DNA from: Rhizobium sp. NXC14
Lineage (GTDB): Bacteria > Pseudomonadota > Alphaproteobacteria > Rhizobiales > Rhizobiaceae
Assembly: GCF_002117485.1 (NCBI RefSeq)
Contig: NZ_CP021030.1
Location: 4,380,001 to 4,444,000, forward strand
DNA length: 64,000 nucleotides
Reading direction: 5' to 3'
This document shows, piece by piece, positions 1-9,491 of the stretch; the stretch's first letter is position 1; every line of letters begins with the position of its first letter. The notes beneath the pieces are model-generated. The model worked only from the letters and a program-made list of their open reading frames with translations, was not told the origin of the DNA and searched no databases. Made by a program: the position numbers and the translations under genes.

Positions 1-19
1 TTGAGAATTGGAGATGACC

Positions 20-1051
20 ATGAGTGAGAACCAGTCGCTGATGCTGCAGGAAGCCGGCCAGTCGCCGGTGGTGGTGGCCACGCTTCTCGAAAAGGAAAAA
101 CCGGTCTTTGCGGAAATCGCCCGGCTGTTTTCGTCCGCCCGCCCGAGCGTGGTGACCACGGCGGCGCGCGGCTCCTCGGACCACGCCGCCACCTTCTTCA
201 AATATCTTTTCGAGATCACCTGCGGCGTACCGGTCGCATCGGTGGGACCGTCAATCGCTTCCGTCTACGGCGCTGCCCTCCATCTGAAGGGCGGTGTGCA
301 TTTCACCGTTTCGCAGTCGGGGGCCAGCCCTGACATCGTGGCTTTGCAGGAGGCGGCGAAGAAGGGTGGGGCGACGACCATCGCCGTCGTCAACGTCACC
401 GACAGCCCGCTTGCCAAACAGGCCGATATCGTTCTCGGTCTTAACGCCGGCGCGGAAAAAAGCGTGGCGGCGACCAAATCCTTCATTGCCTCCGTCGCCG
501 CCCTTTCCGGCGTGACGGCCGCGATCGGCGGCGCGTCCGGCCTGCAGGCAGCGCTTGAAAAACTGCCGGAGGCGCTTTCGGCGACCGCAGGTATCGAAAC
601 GGCGGCGGTCGAGGAGGTGCTGTTCCATGCGACCTCGCTCTATACGGCCGGCCGCGGCCCGGCCTTTGCGATCGCGCTAGAAGCGGCACTGAAGGCGAAG
701 GAAACCTCCGGCCTGCATGCCGAGGCCTTTTCGCTAGCGGAACTGATGCACGGTCCAATGCGCCTGGTGCAGCCCGGCTTTCCGATCGTCGCCTTCGCGC
801 CTGACGATGCGGCCTTCGCCAATAACGGCCAGGCGCTGGAGCGGCTGCAGAAGCTCGGCGCCACCACCGTCGGTTTTTCGGCACAGCCGCTTCCCGGCAT
901 CAATCTGCGCGTGCCGACGACGGGCAATGGCCTGATCGATCCGCTGGTGTCGCTGCTCGTCTACTACCGGCTGATCGAATCGGTGACACGCCGCAAGGGC
1001 TTCGATCCCGACCGGCCGGCGAACCTACTCAAGGTGACGGAGACGATCTGA
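20..1051 (+). CDS. SIS-domain sugar-phosphate isomerase/deaminase (GlmS-C/AgaS-like)
   Basis: The protein has two SIS domains, as in the isomerase half of GlmS. It probably deaminates or isomerises glucosamine-6-phosphate or a related amino-sugar phosphate in the cytoplasm. Visible motifs are the sugar-phosphate loop SQSGASPD and AATKSFIAS in the first half, and LHAEAFSLAELMHGP in the second. About 343 residues is normal for this stand-alone family. ATG 20 is preferred over TTG 8 and ATG 14 because a GGAG (10-13) sits six bases ahead of it. Its stop overlaps the nagA start in TGATG, so the two are probably translationally coupled. Exact substrate specificity cannot be read from the sequence. 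Confidence 0.85.
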   Translation: MSENQSLMLQEAGQSPVVVATLLEKEKPVFAEIARLFSSARPSVVTTAARGSSDHAATFFKYLFEITCGVPVASVGPSIASVYGAALHLKGGVHFTVSQSGASPDIVALQEAAKKGGATTIAVVNVTDSPLAKQADIVLGLNAGAEKSVAATKSFIASVAALSGVTAAIGGASGLQAALEKLPEALSATAGIETAAVEEVLFHATSLYTAGRGPAFAIALEAALKAKETSGLHAEAFSLAELMHGPMRLVQPGFPIVAFAPDDAAFANNGQALERLQKLGATTVGFSAQPLPGINLRVPTTGNGLIDPLVSLLVYYRLIESVTRRKGFDPDRPANLLKVTETI

Positions 1052-2202
1052 TGGTCCGCAAGATCTTCGTCGGCGCCCGCATCTTTGACGGCGAGCGCTT
1101 CCATGACGACAAGGCGCTCATCGTTGCCGACGGCCGCGTCGAAGCGATCATCGCGGTAAACGACCTGCCCGATGGCGAGACGGTCGCTCTTGCGGGCGGC
1201 ATCCTGTCGGCCGGCTTCATCGATGCGCAGGTCAATGGCGGCGGCGGCCGAATGTTGAACGATGAGCCTTCCCCAGCGTCGATGGATATCATCGCCAGCG
1301 GGCATCGGCCTTACGGCACGACGTCGCTGCTGCCGACCTTGATCACCGACACATCCGAGGCGACCAGTGCCGCTATCGAAGCGGCGAAGGAGGCTGTGAA
1401 AGAAAACCGCGGCGTCGCCGGCCTGCATCTCGAAGGCCCGCATCTGGCGCCAGCCCGCAAGGGCGCTCATTTGGCCGAGCTGATGCGGCCGGTGGAGGAT
1501 AGTGACATCAAGGCCTTCATCCGGGCACGTGAGTCGATCGGCACGCTGCTCGTCACCATCGCCGCCGAGCAGGTGACGGTCGCCCAGGTGCGCGAGCTTG
1601 CCGAAGCCGGCGTCACCGTCAGCATCGGCCATTCCGATTGTTCCAGCGAGGCGGCGGAGGAACGGTTCGATGCCGGAGCGCGCGGGGTCACGCATCTCTT
1701 CAACGCGATGAGCCAGATGGGCCACCGTGCTCCGGGCCTGGTCGGCGCGGCCATCGATCATCCCGCATCCTGGTGCGGCATCATTGCCGACGGCCATCAC
1801 GTCGATCCGAAGGCCCTGCGCACGGCGCTGCGCGCCAAGCGCGGCGAAGGCAAGCTGTTCTTCGTCACCGACGCGATGTCGCTTGTCGGCTCGCAACAGG
1901 ACTCGTTCACGCTGAACGGACGCACCGTTCGGCGCGAAAGGGGCGGCTTCTGCTCGAAGCTCGTGCTTTCCGACGGGACGCTCGCCGGCTCCGACGTCGA
2001 TATGATCTCGGCGATCCGCTACGGCGTCACCTATCTCGACCTGACGCTCGCCGAGGCCTTGCGCATGGCGACCCTCTATCCCGCGCGTTTCCTGAGGCTT
2101 GCCGATCGTGGCCATCTCTCGCCGGGCGCGCGCGCCGATCTCGTACATCTGACAGATGCGCTTACTGTCACCGCCACCTGGCTTGCCGGCGAGGCAGCCT
2201 GA
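1051..2202 (+). CDS. nagA: N-acetylglucosamine-6-phosphate deacetylase
   Basis: NagA removes acetate from GlcNAc-6-phosphate, feeding glucosamine-6-phosphate to the neighbouring SIS protein. It is an amidohydrolase-superfamily TIM barrel of 383 residues, the usual size. Metal and substrate motifs appear in order: HLEGPHL (metal-binding Glu), [21 protein letters not shown] and the catalytic Asp in FFVTDAMSL. The ATG overlaps the stop of the SIS gene, and another SIS gene follows 17 bases later, giving a three-gene amino-sugar operon whose start lies left of the window. Confidence 0.95.
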   Translation: MVRKIFVGARIFDGERFHDDKALIVADGRVEAIIAVNDLPDGETVALAGGILSAGFIDAQVNGGGGRMLNDEPSPASMDIIASGHRPYGTTSLLPTLITDTSEATSAAIEAAKEAVKENRGVAGLHLEGPHLAPARKGAHLAELMRPVEDSDIKAFIRARESIGTLLVTIAAEQVTVAQVRELAEAGVTVSIGHSDCSSEAAEERFDAGARGVTHLFNAMSQMGHRAPGLVGAAIDHPASWCGIIADGHHVDPKALRTALRAKRGEGKLFFVTDAMSLVGSQQDSFTLNGRTVRRERGGFCSKLVLSDGTLAGSDVDMISAIRYGVTYLDLTLAEALRMATLYPARFLRLADRGHLSPGARADLVHLTDALTVTATWLAGEAA

Positions 2203-2219
2203 ACGCAAGGAGAAGCGGG

Positions 2220-2948
2220 ATGACCGACATTACCGATGCCTATTTCTCCAACCTGATCGGCCGGCTGGAGACGTTGAGGCAGGCGCTCGCCGAACCGATG
2301 GCGCAGGCCGCGGCGGTCATCCTCGATGCCGCCCGCGACGACAAGCGCGTCTATGTGTTCGGCACCGGCCATTCGCACATGCTGGCGGAAGAGGTGCACT
2401 ACCGCGCCGGCGGGCTCGCCTTCACCGTGCCGGTGCTTGTCGGCTCCGCCATGCTGCATGAGGGCGCCGTCATCAGTTCGGTCTATGAGCGCACACAGGG
2501 CCTTGTGCGGCCGATGCTGGAGCGTTACGGCATGCAGCCGGGCGACGTTATCATCATCGCCTCCAATTCGGGTGTGAACGCCGCGCCGATCGAGGCGGCC
2601 GACTATGCGCGCGACATCGGCGCAAAGGTCATCGCCATCACGTCGATCGCCTATTCCTCGGCGATCGCCAATGGTCGCCGCCGGCTCGCCGACGTCGCCG
2701 ACGTGGTGCTCGACAACGGATTGCCGCCGGGTGACGCCGTTGTCGATCTCGAAGGAACAGGACTTCGGGTCGGACCGGTCTCGACGGCGGTCGGGGTGAC
2801 CATCATCAATGCGATCTTTGCCGAAGTTGCCTCGGAGCTTTCGAAAGCCGGCGATGCGCCGGTTTATCTCAGCGCCAACATGCCGGGTGCAGCCGAGATC
2901 AACCAGAAGCTCGTCAAGAAATACCGGCCGCGCAACCCGCATCTGTGA
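2220..2948 (+). CDS. SIS domain protein, UPF0309-like
   Basis: This 242-residue single-SIS protein has the phosphosugar-binding signature near [22 protein letters not shown] and [10 protein letters not shown]. It resembles the UPF0309 group found in amino-sugar and phosphosugar operons, whose exact reaction is not settled. ATG 2220 has an AAGGAG (2207-2212) at ideal spacing; an open frame extends further upstream but runs through nagA in another frame and is not used. Being third in the nag operon suggests a role with amino-sugar phosphates, for example as an isomerase or etherase-like enzyme; that is inference. Confidence 0.82.
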   Translation: MTDITDAYFSNLIGRLETLRQALAEPMAQAAAVILDAARDDKRVYVFGTGHSHMLAEEVHYRAGGLAFTVPVLVGSAMLHEGAVISSVYERTQGLVRPMLERYGMQPGDVIIIASNSGVNAAPIEAADYARDIGAKVIAITSIAYSSAIANGRRRLADVADVVLDNGLPPGDAVVDLEGTGLRVGPVSTAVGVTIINAIFAEVASELSKAGDAPVYLSANMPGAAEINQKLVKKYRPRNPHL

Positions 2949-2997
2949 GATCGAGGATAAAGGCCTGCTGATGTCGCAGGCACGATTCGTGACGCGA

Positions 2998-4194
2998 TCA
3001 AGCGGCAAGAATAGAGCTGACCATGCGGGCTGTCCGCGGTGCCAGCGTAAAGCCGATATGCCCGTGTCCAAAAGCAAACACGACATCCCTTCCACCTCTT
3101 GAAGGCCGGATGACGGGAACGGAATCGGGCATGGAAGGGCGAAAGCCCATCCAGCTCCGGCTTGGTTCACCAAGCGTCGGGAAGATCCTGCGGGCGTTTG
3201 CCAATAACACTTCGAGGCGCCTCGGGTTCGAAGGCGCGGTGAGGCCTCCGAGTTCCACGGTGCCAGCGACGCGCAGCCGGCCACGCATCGGGCAAAAGTA
3301 AAATCCATGATGCGTCGGACACACCGGTCGTTCCACCGGCGGTGTTTCCATATCGAATTCCAGATGATAGCCACGCTCGGTGTCCAGGGGTATGTGCTCT
3401 CCGAGCTGCAGAGCCAGACCGCGGGAATGAGCGCCGGCGGCGATCACCGCGGCTCGGGCGCGAATGCTGTGGGCTGAAGCCATCATCCTCACGCCGTTCC
3501 GCTCCCGCGAAATCGATATCACGGAGTCCCGGACGAACTTGACGCCCGCTTGTCTGGCGGCGGCTTCCATCACGCTCATGACCTCGCCAGGATCGGCGAA
3601 GTTTATCGCCTTCGGAAAGAAAAGCCCGCCGCCGTGGGCCTGCGGCAGCCGAGGCTCCAGGCTATGAACTTCATCGGGGGTGAGAAGCTGCTGCGCGATC
3701 CCGTAGTTTCGGCGAAGCTGGACATCCGAAGCGGCCGCCTTGAAGGCCTCGGGAGTCTGGTAGAGGTAGAGGCATCCTTTCGCGCTCAAGAGATCGGAGG
3801 CGCCAATCTCTGCTGCAAGCTCGAGCCATTCCGATGAAGCGTCGGACAGAAGGTCGGCGATGCGGCTCGCATTGTCTCTGTATCTGTGAGGAAGGGATTC
3901 GTAGGCAAAACGCATCAGCCATGGAAACAATGTCGGCAATGCCGCCTTGCGGATGGACAGCGGGCTGTCGGCATTGAGCAGCAGCGAGGCCAGGTTCTTC
4001 AGAACAGCAGGCGTGCCGACGGGAATGATTGCATAATCGGCGATCGTTCCGGCATTGCCGTAAGATGCGCCCGAACCGGGTCTGTTGGGTTCGATCAGGA
4101 CGACATCGCGACCGTCGGCACGCAGCCGCAGAGCGGTTGCCACGCCGATCACGCCGCCGCCGATGACGGCGATATCTGTTGTTAGCTTGTTCAT
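2998..4194 (-). CDS. FAD-dependent oxidoreductase, DadA-like D-amino acid dehydrogenase
   Basis: This 398-residue DAO-family flavoenzyme has an N-terminal Rossmann motif VIGGGVIGVATALRL and the acidic ribose-binding residue in VVLIEPNRPGSGASYGNAG. The C-terminal FAD region GRDVVFAFGHGHIGFTLAP is typical of DadA/glycine-oxidase proteins. It probably oxidises a D-amino acid or imino acid to the 2-oxo acid with electrons going to FAD. It is the last gene of a minus-strand operon with a polar amino-acid ABC importer, 57 bases after the ATPase gene, which suggests that the imported compound is its substrate. Whether that is a D-amino acid, an opine or a proline derivative cannot be told here. Confidence 0.85.
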   Translation of the reverse strand: MNKLTTDIAVIGGGVIGVATALRLRADGRDVVLIEPNRPGSGASYGNAGTIADYAIIPVGTPAVLKNLASLLLNADSPLSIRKAALPTLFPWLMRFAYESLPHRYRDNASRIADLLSDASSEWLELAAEIGASDLLSAKGCLYLYQTPEAFKAAASDVQLRRNYGIAQQLLTPDEVHSLEPRLPQAHGGGLFFPKAINFADPGEVMSVMEAAARQAGVKFVRDSVISISRERNGVRMMASAHSIRARAAVIAAGAHSRGLALQLGEHIPLDTERGYHLEFDMETPPVERPVCPTHHGFYFCPMRGRLRVAGTVELGGLTAPSNPRRLEVLLANARRIFPTLGEPSRSWMGFRPSMPDSVPVIRPSRGGRDVVFAFGHGHIGFTLAPRTARMVSSILAA

Positions 4195-4251
4195 GAGATG
4201 TGGATTTATCTTTTAGTGAAACGAGGCTTGGATGCCTGATCAGACCAAGAG

Positions 4252-5052
4252 CTAACCTGGCGAAGCGTAGCGCGCGACATAGGCGGCCGTGCGTGCTTCC
4301 GTTGGGCGGTCAAGCACATCTGCGGCGGTTCCCTGCTCGATGATAAGGCCGCCGTCGATGAAAACGACCCAATCCGACACTTCCTTCGCAAAGGGCAGCT
4401 CATGGGTGACGAGGATCATCGTCATGCCGTCGGCAGCAAGCTCCCGCATGACGCGGAGGACCTCGCCGGTCGATTCAGGATCGAGCGCCGATGTCGGCTC
4501 GTCGAACAGCAAAACCGTCGGTTCCAGCGCCAAGGCGCGTGCAATCGCCGCACGCTGCTGCTCGCCGCCCGACATCTGTTCCGGATAGGCCATCGCCCGT
4601 TTGGCAAGGCCCACTCTCGTCAGAAGTTTCACGGCCCGTTTCACAGCCTCTTTCTCGCCGATCCCGGCTGCGTGCATCTGAGCGAGAACGACGTTCTCGA
4701 CGGCCGTCAGATGCGGGAACAGATTGAAACGCTGAAACACCATGCCGACGCGCTGCCGAAGCTTTGCAAGATTGCGGCAGGTCACCTGGCCGTCGGCGAA
4801 GATCGTCTCATCGCCGACGCTGATCGTTCCCTCATCGGGACGTTCAAGCAGATTGACGCAGCGCATGAGAGTGGTCTTTCCTCCGCCGCTCTGGCCAATG
4901 ATACTTATGATTTTGCCGACAGGAACCTCGAGATCGACGCGGTCGAGCACCAGGCGCCCATCGAAAGACTTGCGCAATCCGCTAATTTTGACGGCGGGGC
5001 GACCGGCCGGCTGGTTTGATACGAAGACGGTTTTGGCAGGAGTGGTCGTCAT
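4252..5052 (-). CDS. Amino-acid ABC transporter ATP-binding protein
   Basis: This is the cytoplasmic ATPase of a polar amino-acid uptake system (HisP/GlnQ type, 266 residues). Walker A is GQSGGGKTT, the ABC signature is MSGGEQQRAAIARAL, and Walker B is VLLFDEPTSALDPES, followed by the switch His in LVTHELPFA. It lies three bases after the permease gene and ahead of the DadA-like gene, all on the minus strand. A C-terminal regulatory domain is absent, as usual for this subfamily. Confidence 0.93.
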   Translation of the reverse strand: MTTTPAKTVFVSNQPAGRPAVKISGLRKSFDGRLVLDRVDLEVPVGKIISIIGQSGGGKTTLMRCVNLLERPDEGTISVGDETIFADGQVTCRNLAKLRQRVGMVFQRFNLFPHLTAVENVVLAQMHAAGIGEKEAVKRAVKLLTRVGLAKRAMAYPEQMSGGEQQRAAIARALALEPTVLLFDEPTSALDPESTGEVLRVMRELAADGMTMILVTHELPFAKEVSDWVVFIDGGLIIEQGTAADVLDRPTEARTAAYVARYASPG

Positions 5053-5055
5053 GGG

Positions 5056-5799
5056 TCAGACTCTCCCCTGGGCGAGATAGGTTCTGGCTAACTTGAGCCG
5101 TCGCCTTCTGGCCAATGACAATGGCGCGCCGGCATGGATCTTGCGCTCCAGCAGAAGCAGACATTGTGACACCGGGTAGCAGATGGCGAAATAGGCCGCG
5201 GAGATCACGAGATAAACTTCAAGCGCCCGGAATGTTTCCGAGGCTATCAACTGTGCTTGCGTCATCAGTTCAGCAGCGGAGATCGTCACAAGCAGCGAGG
5301 TCGATTTGATCAAGTCGACGAACATCGTATTGGTGCCGGGAAGCGCCAGCCGAACCGCCTGCGGCAGGACGACATGGCTGAATGTCTTGCCTCGCCCTAG
5401 CCCGAGAGCTTGAGACGCCTCTTGCTGGCCTTGGTGTACGCCGGCGATAGCTGCCCGAAAGATCTCGGACAGATAAGCGGCGTAGAAGAGCACCAAGCTC
5501 AACACTCCGGCCTCGAAAACCTCCAGCCTGACGCCTACGGAAGGCAGGCCGAAGTAGGTGAGAAAAATGATCGCCAGAAGCGGTACGTTTTTAAAGAGCT
5601 CGGTGTAAAAGGCTGCGGGGACACGGACCAGGCGCAGCCGATTGAGCCTCATCAGCGCAAGGGCAAGACCAAGGATCGTCGCGCCGATGAACCCGGCCAC
5701 GGTGTAGCCGAGGGTCCTGAGCAGACCCACGACAATGTTTCCGACGTAGTCATTCCAGGGCACCTGGAAAATATCGGTGAGGGATGACAACGCCGTCAT
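5056..5799 (-). CDS. Amino-acid ABC transporter permease
   Basis: An inner-membrane permease of the HisM/GlnP family, 247 residues with about five hydrophobic segments. The cytoplasmic EAA loop is seen in HQGQQEASQALGLGRGKTFSHVVLPQA. Only one permease gene is present, so the transporter probably works with a homodimer. The gene follows the substrate-binding protein gene by nine bases and is followed after three bases by the ATPase gene, consistent with one transcript. Confidence 0.92.
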   Translation of the reverse strand: MTALSSLTDIFQVPWNDYVGNIVVGLLRTLGYTVAGFIGATILGLALALMRLNRLRLVRVPAAFYTELFKNVPLLAIIFLTYFGLPSVGVRLEVFEAGVLSLVLFYAAYLSEIFRAAIAGVHQGQQEASQALGLGRGKTFSHVVLPQAVRLALPGTNTMFVDLIKSTSLLVTISAAELMTQAQLIASETFRALEVYLVISAAYFAICYPVSQCLLLLERKIHAGAPLSLARRRRLKLARTYLAQGRV

Positions 5800-5808
5800 G
5801 CTTCGATC

Positions 5809-6726
5809 TCACTTTTCGATGGAGGGCGGGTTCCAGTCGGCGGGACGGTCAACGCCGCGCCGCTGTGCCGCCATTTCGGGCGATGGAACCAGGAACTGCT
5901 TGGGATCACCGCCCCATTTCGTGATCAAGGCGGCAAGGGATCCGTCCTTGTACATGGCGTCGATCTGATCGGACACAGCCTTGGCCAGCTTCGGCGACTG
6001 CTTGGGAAGGTAGAATCCGGTCATGTAGGCCTGGAAGTATTTGTAATCGGGGTGAGCGGCCACCTGCTCGTTTGTCGGCGGCTTCAGGTATTCGATGCGT
6101 ACCTTCATGTCGGGGCGCTGCTGTTGTTGATAGGTGATCAGCAGCGGATCGAGAAAGCCGACGTCCAGACGCCCGGAAGAAATATCCTGGAACACACCCT
6201 CGGCGCTCGGGAAGGTATGAGGTGACGCGTTAGGGACCTGCGCGATCGATTTCGCCCAGACATACCCCGTCACAGTGCCGAGATTCTTGCCTTCCAGGCT
6301 CGCAACATCCGGAAAACTCGTCGTGCCGCTTACGGCCATAGCCGGCGGCGAATAATACGGAGGATCCGTAAACAGGCCGACCTTCTGGCGCGCATCGGAC
6401 CATGCAATTCCGCCAATGGTTATATCAGCCCGCTGCGTCTGCACGGAAGCGAGCATGCCTGGAAAGTCGGTGACGTTGATTTCCATCTTGAGACCAAGCT
6501 TATCGGCCACGGCCGTCAGGATATCGCTGTCGAGGCCGACCAGCTTTCCATCCTTGACCGCCGTATAGGGCATGTAAGGCTCGACCGTAACGACGAGCGT
6601 GCCCGGCTTCATCAGTTCCAGATCGTCGGCATTGGCCGCGGACGGCACAGCCGTCGCCAACAACCCCAAACCCAGGATTGCCAGAACGAACCCCTGCGCT
6701 TTTTTCGTCAATTCAGCATGTTTCAT
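5809..6726 (-). CDS. Periplasmic amino-acid binding protein (SBP family 3)
   Basis: The 305-residue protein has a Sec signal peptide (Lys-rich start, hydrophobic core VLAILGLGLLATAV, cleavage near SAANA-DD around residue 33). The mature part has the family-3 pattern: TVEPYMPYTA near the start, DSDILTAVADKLGLK, then ADITIGGIAWSDAR, the segment that normally carries the arginine contacting the ligand carboxylate. It delivers the ligand to the permease and ATPase encoded just downstream. As first gene of the minus-strand operon it is divergent from a GntR/FCD regulator, with a palindrome in between that is the likely control site. Confidence 0.92.
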   Translation of the reverse strand: MKHAELTKKAQGFVLAILGLGLLATAVPSAANADDLELMKPGTLVVTVEPYMPYTAVKDGKLVGLDSDILTAVADKLGLKMEINVTDFPGMLASVQTQRADITIGGIAWSDARQKVGLFTDPPYYSPPAMAVSGTTSFPDVASLEGKNLGTVTGYVWAKSIAQVPNASPHTFPSAEGVFQDISSGRLDVGFLDPLLITYQQQQRPDMKVRIEYLKPPTNEQVAAHPDYKYFQAYMTGFYLPKQSPKLAKAVSDQIDAMYKDGSLAALITKWGGDPKQFLVPSPEMAAQRRGVDRPADWNPPSIEK

Positions 6727-6746
6727 TTGAACCCCTCTTGGTCGTT

Positions 6747-6763
6747 ATATATTGCTGATATAT
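6747..6763. promoter_or_regulatory. Candidate GntR/FCD operator, 6-bp perfect inverted repeat
   Basis: ATATAT, five bases TGCTG, then ATATAT, between the divergent starts of the binding protein gene (6726) and the GntR gene (about 6875). FadR-subfamily regulators bind short AT-rich palindromes in such gaps. The arms are low in complexity, so a chance match is possible; the position is the main support. Confidence 0.45.
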
Positions 6764-6874
6764 TAAGAATATGCAGACATGATATGAAGTCAAGCAGATT
6801 CGTTAACCGCCTTTTTTCTATGCGGAATAGTGCTTAGCTGCGCGGAAATGGACAGAGAGAGGAACGCGCCGAAT

Positions 6875-7543
6875 ATGTTCGAAGTGGATTACGAAGCGGC
6901 TGAATCAACGCTGGCGGAGCGGACCTATATTCGGTTGCGAGACGACATCATCACGACACTGCTTCCTCCAGGCACGCTTCTGCGGGAAGCCGAGATCATG
7001 AAACGCATGGAGGTCGGGCGCACGCCGGTCCGGGAGGCGATTCAGCGTCTGCAGTATGATGGTTTCGTTGTCGTCAGCGCGCGGCGCGGCACATTTGTCA
7101 GTAAGATCGATATCAATGATCTTACGGCGGTCTATGAGGCACGGGCTCGGATCGAGTCCTGGGCAACCCGACTGGCTGCGGAAAGGCTGCGCGAGTTCGA
7201 GCGGCAAGAAGCGCGGCAACTGATCGATGAGCTCAAGCAAACAACCGGTCCGATGGCGCTGGATGATATCCTTGCTTTAGATCGCCGGGTTCACCGCTTC
7301 ATTTACAGGGTGGCGAAAAACCCTTTCTTGTCCGCTACGCTGGATCACTACCACAATCTGTCGCTGAGAATTTTGTACGTCGCCATGAAACGGTTTCCGA
7401 CCTTGGTGCCGCGCCTCGAGGACGTGTTGCATGACCAGGTCCTCATGCTTGAGGCGGTATGCAGAGGGGATTCAGATGAAGCTGAAAAGATCGCAATGGC
7501 TCATGTCATGAGCTTCGAGAGCGAGGTCCGAAAGGTAATCTGA
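6875..7543 (+). CDS. GntR-family transcriptional regulator, FCD (FadR) subfamily
   Basis: The N-terminal winged helix-turn-helix is seen in LLREAEIMKRMEVGRTPVRE followed by the wing RRGTFVSKI. The C-terminal FCD ligand domain carries the metal-binding pattern DRRVHRF, HDQVLML and MAHVMSFE. It probably represses the divergent importer/oxidase operon and responds to an organic or amino acid. Start choice is uncertain: GTG 6830 and ATG 6848 are also in frame, but only ATG 6875 has a purine-rich AGAGAGGAA (6856-6863) upstream, at slightly long spacing. From ATG 6875 it is 222 residues. Confidence 0.88.
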   Translation: MFEVDYEAAESTLAERTYIRLRDDIITTLLPPGTLLREAEIMKRMEVGRTPVREAIQRLQYDGFVVVSARRGTFVSKIDINDLTAVYEARARIESWATRLAAERLREFERQEARQLIDELKQTTGPMALDDILALDRRVHRFIYRVAKNPFLSATLDHYHNLSLRILYVAMKRFPTLVPRLEDVLHDQVLMLEAVCRGDSDEAEKIAMAHVMSFESEVRKVI

Positions 7544-7669
7544 TTCGGCTCTTGGAATTGGTGCAGCTTTGGCTGAGCGAAAATACTCCGGCAAACGAGC
7601 AGTCCGAAACAATCGCGCGCTGCGAGTGGACGCGGCATCGACACCTGCCTGCATTCCACATTTCAGTCA

Positions 7670-7691
7670 GAGGCCGGCGTGAGCCGGCCTC
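7670..7691. terminator. Hairpin between the convergent GntR and efp genes
   Basis: A perfect 9-bp stem, GAGGCCGGC paired with GCCGGCCTC around a GTGA loop. It lies between two genes that end toward each other. The T-tract is poor on both strands, so it may act as a bidirectional hairpin or a Rho-assisted end. Confidence 0.5.
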
Positions 7692-7712
7692 TTCAATCGA
7701 TGAAAACCAGGA

Positions 7713-8282
7713 TCAGTCCTTGGCGCGTTCGACGTAGGAATTGTCTTCCGTCGCGATGACGACGCGGGTGCCGGCGTCGATATGCGGCGGGACCGAGGTG
7801 CGGATGCCGTTGGAGAGCATGGCCGGCTTATAGGACGAGGATGCCGTCTGGCCCTTGACGACCGGTTCGGTCTCGACGATCTCGAGCGTGACGTGGCGGG
7901 GCAGTTCGAGCGCCAGCGGAATGCCTTCGTGGATCGACAGGATGCAGGTCATGCCTTCCTGCAGATAGGCCTTCTGGTCGCCCATGGTTTCCGCGCTGAC
8001 GACCACCTGGTCGTAGGTCGCCGGGTTCATGAAGTGGAAACCTTCGCCATCTTCATAGAGGTACTGGAAGTTGACGTCTTCGACGAAGGCGCGCTCGACC
8101 TGTTCGGTGGTGCGCCAGCGTTCGGAGACCTTCACGCCGTCGACGATGCGGCGCATGTCGACCTGGGTGACCGGCGTGCCCTTGCCCGGATGAAAGTTCT
8201 GGGCGGTGAGAACGACGTAGAGCTTACCGTCCACGTCGAGAACGTTGCCCTTGCGGACCGAAGAGGCGATGACCTTGACCAT
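7713..8282 (-). CDS. efp: Translation elongation factor P
   Basis: EF-P rescues ribosomes stalled on polyproline. The 189-residue protein has the N-terminal KOW-like domain and two OB domains ending with [16 protein letters not shown]. Counting from the chosen ATG, the modification loop HPGKG places the lysine exactly at position 34, the residue beta-lysylated by EpmA. The start is ATG 8282, with an AAGGAAG just upstream on the minus strand; longer in-frame starts lack homologous sequence. It is divergent from epmA-epmB, so substrate and modifying enzymes are neighbours. Confidence 0.97.
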   Translation of the reverse strand: MVKVIASSVRKGNVLDVDGKLYVVLTAQNFHPGKGTPVTQVDMRRIVDGVKVSERWRTTEQVERAFVEDVNFQYLYEDGEGFHFMNPATYDQVVVSAETMGDQKAYLQEGMTCILSIHEGIPLALELPRHVTLEIVETEPVVKGQTASSSYKPAMLSNGIRTSVPPHIDAGTRVVIATEDNSYVERAKD

Positions 8283-8429
8283 AAGACTTCCTTGTAACTC
8301 GGCTTTCGGCGTCGTAGAGGACTGTCGAGACGCCCCAAGACGCAAATGTTTTTCTTTGGGGGCGCAACTAACCTAAAATCCGGGAAATAGCCACCCCCAT
8401 ACCGGCTTCTCCGGCGAAGAAAGCTTGGA

Positions 8430-9491
8430 ATGAACTTTTCGGCCAAAGCGTCCCCCTGGTGGACCCCGTCCGTGCATGCCGACCGCCGCCCATTCCTGAT
8501 CGGGCGCAATGCGATTCAGGCTGCGCTGCGCGGGTTTTTCGCGCGCGAGGATTTCATCGAGGTCGACACGGCGGTGCTGCAGGTCTCCCCCGGCAACGAA
8601 GCGCATCTGCATGCCTTCGCGACGCAAGCGATAACGACGGACGGTCAGGCGGCACCGTTCTATCTGCACACCTCGCCGGAATTCGCCTGCAAGAAGCTGC
8701 TTGCTGCGGGCGAACAACGCATCTCGTGTTTTGCCCATGTCTATCGCAATCGCGAGCGCGGGCCGTTGCACCATCCAGAATTCACCATGCTCGAATGGTA
8801 TCGGGCCGGTGAAAGCTATGAGAGCCTGATGATGGATAGCGTGCGGATCCTGGCGCTGGCGGCCGAAACAGTGAAGACGGACAAACTTTCCTATCGTGGC
8901 AGCGAAAGCGATCCCTTCGCCGGGCCGGAGCGGATCAGCGTCGCAGAAGCCTTTGAGCGGCATGCCGGCATCGATCTTCTTGCCTCCGTTGCCGCCGACG
9001 GTTCGACGGATCGCGAGCATCTGGCGGCCGAACTCAGGCGTGTCGGCATGCGCGTCGCCGATGACGACGGCTGGGCCGATCTCTTCAGCCGGGTGCTGGT
9101 CGAAAAGATCGAGCCGCATCTCGGCTTCGGCCGTATCACCATTCTCGACGAATATCCGGTCTCGGAGGCCGCACTTGCACGTCCCTCGGCGCGCGACCCC
9201 CGGGTTGCCGAACGCTTCGAGCTCTATGCCTGCGGCGTCGAGCTTGCCAATGGTTTCGGCGAACTCACCAACGCCGGCGAACAACGGCGGCGCTTCGAGA
9301 TCGAAATGGCCGAGAAGGCGCGGATCTATGGCGAGACTTACCCGATTGATGAGGATTTTCTTGCCGCGCTGTCGCTGATGCCCAAGGCAAGCGGCATCGC
9401 GCTCGGCTTCGACCGGCTGGTGATGCTGGCCACGGGGGCGTCGCGGATCGACCAAGTGCTGTGGGCGCCGGTTGCGGAGTACGGAAGATGA
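8430..9491 (+). CDS. epmA: EF-P lysine ligase EpmA (GenX/PoxA/YjeA)
   Basis: EpmA is a truncated class II lysyl-tRNA synthetase paralogue that attaches (R)-beta-lysine to EF-P Lys34. The 353-residue protein contains only the catalytic core and has no anticodon-binding domain. Class II motif 2 is in CFAHVYRNRERGPLHHPEFTM-type sequence and motif 3 in SGIALGFDRLVML. Family features HTSPEFACKKLL and ANGFGELTNAGEQ are present. The 148-base gap to efp is a divergent promoter region. Its stop overlaps the epmB start in ATGA. Confidence 0.95.
   Translation: MNFSAKASPWWTPSVHADRRPFLIGRNAIQAALRGFFAREDFIEVDTAVLQVSPGNEAHLHAFATQAITTDGQAAPFYLHTSPEFACKKLLAAGEQRISCFAHVYRNRERGPLHHPEFTMLEWYRAGESYESLMMDSVRILALAAETVKTDKLSYRGSESDPFAGPERISVAEAFERHAGIDLLASVAADGSTDREHLAAELRRVGMRVADDDGWADLFSRVLVEKIEPHLGFGRITILDEYPVSEAALARPSARDPRVAERFELYACGVELANGFGELTNAGEQRRRFEIEMAEKARIYGETYPIDEDFLAALSLMPKASGIALGFDRLVMLATGASRIDQVLWAPVAEYGR

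Noticed and set aside
1638..2219. Upstream extension of the third nag-operon gene through nagA
   Set aside because: The SIS domain starts exactly at ATG 2220 with a strong AAGGAG; the extension is out-of-frame nagA sequence.
2964..2982. Small hairpin GCCTGC/GCAGGC between the nag operon and the DadA-like gene as a terminator
   Set aside because: Six base pairs, a seven-base loop and no T-tract; too weak to call.
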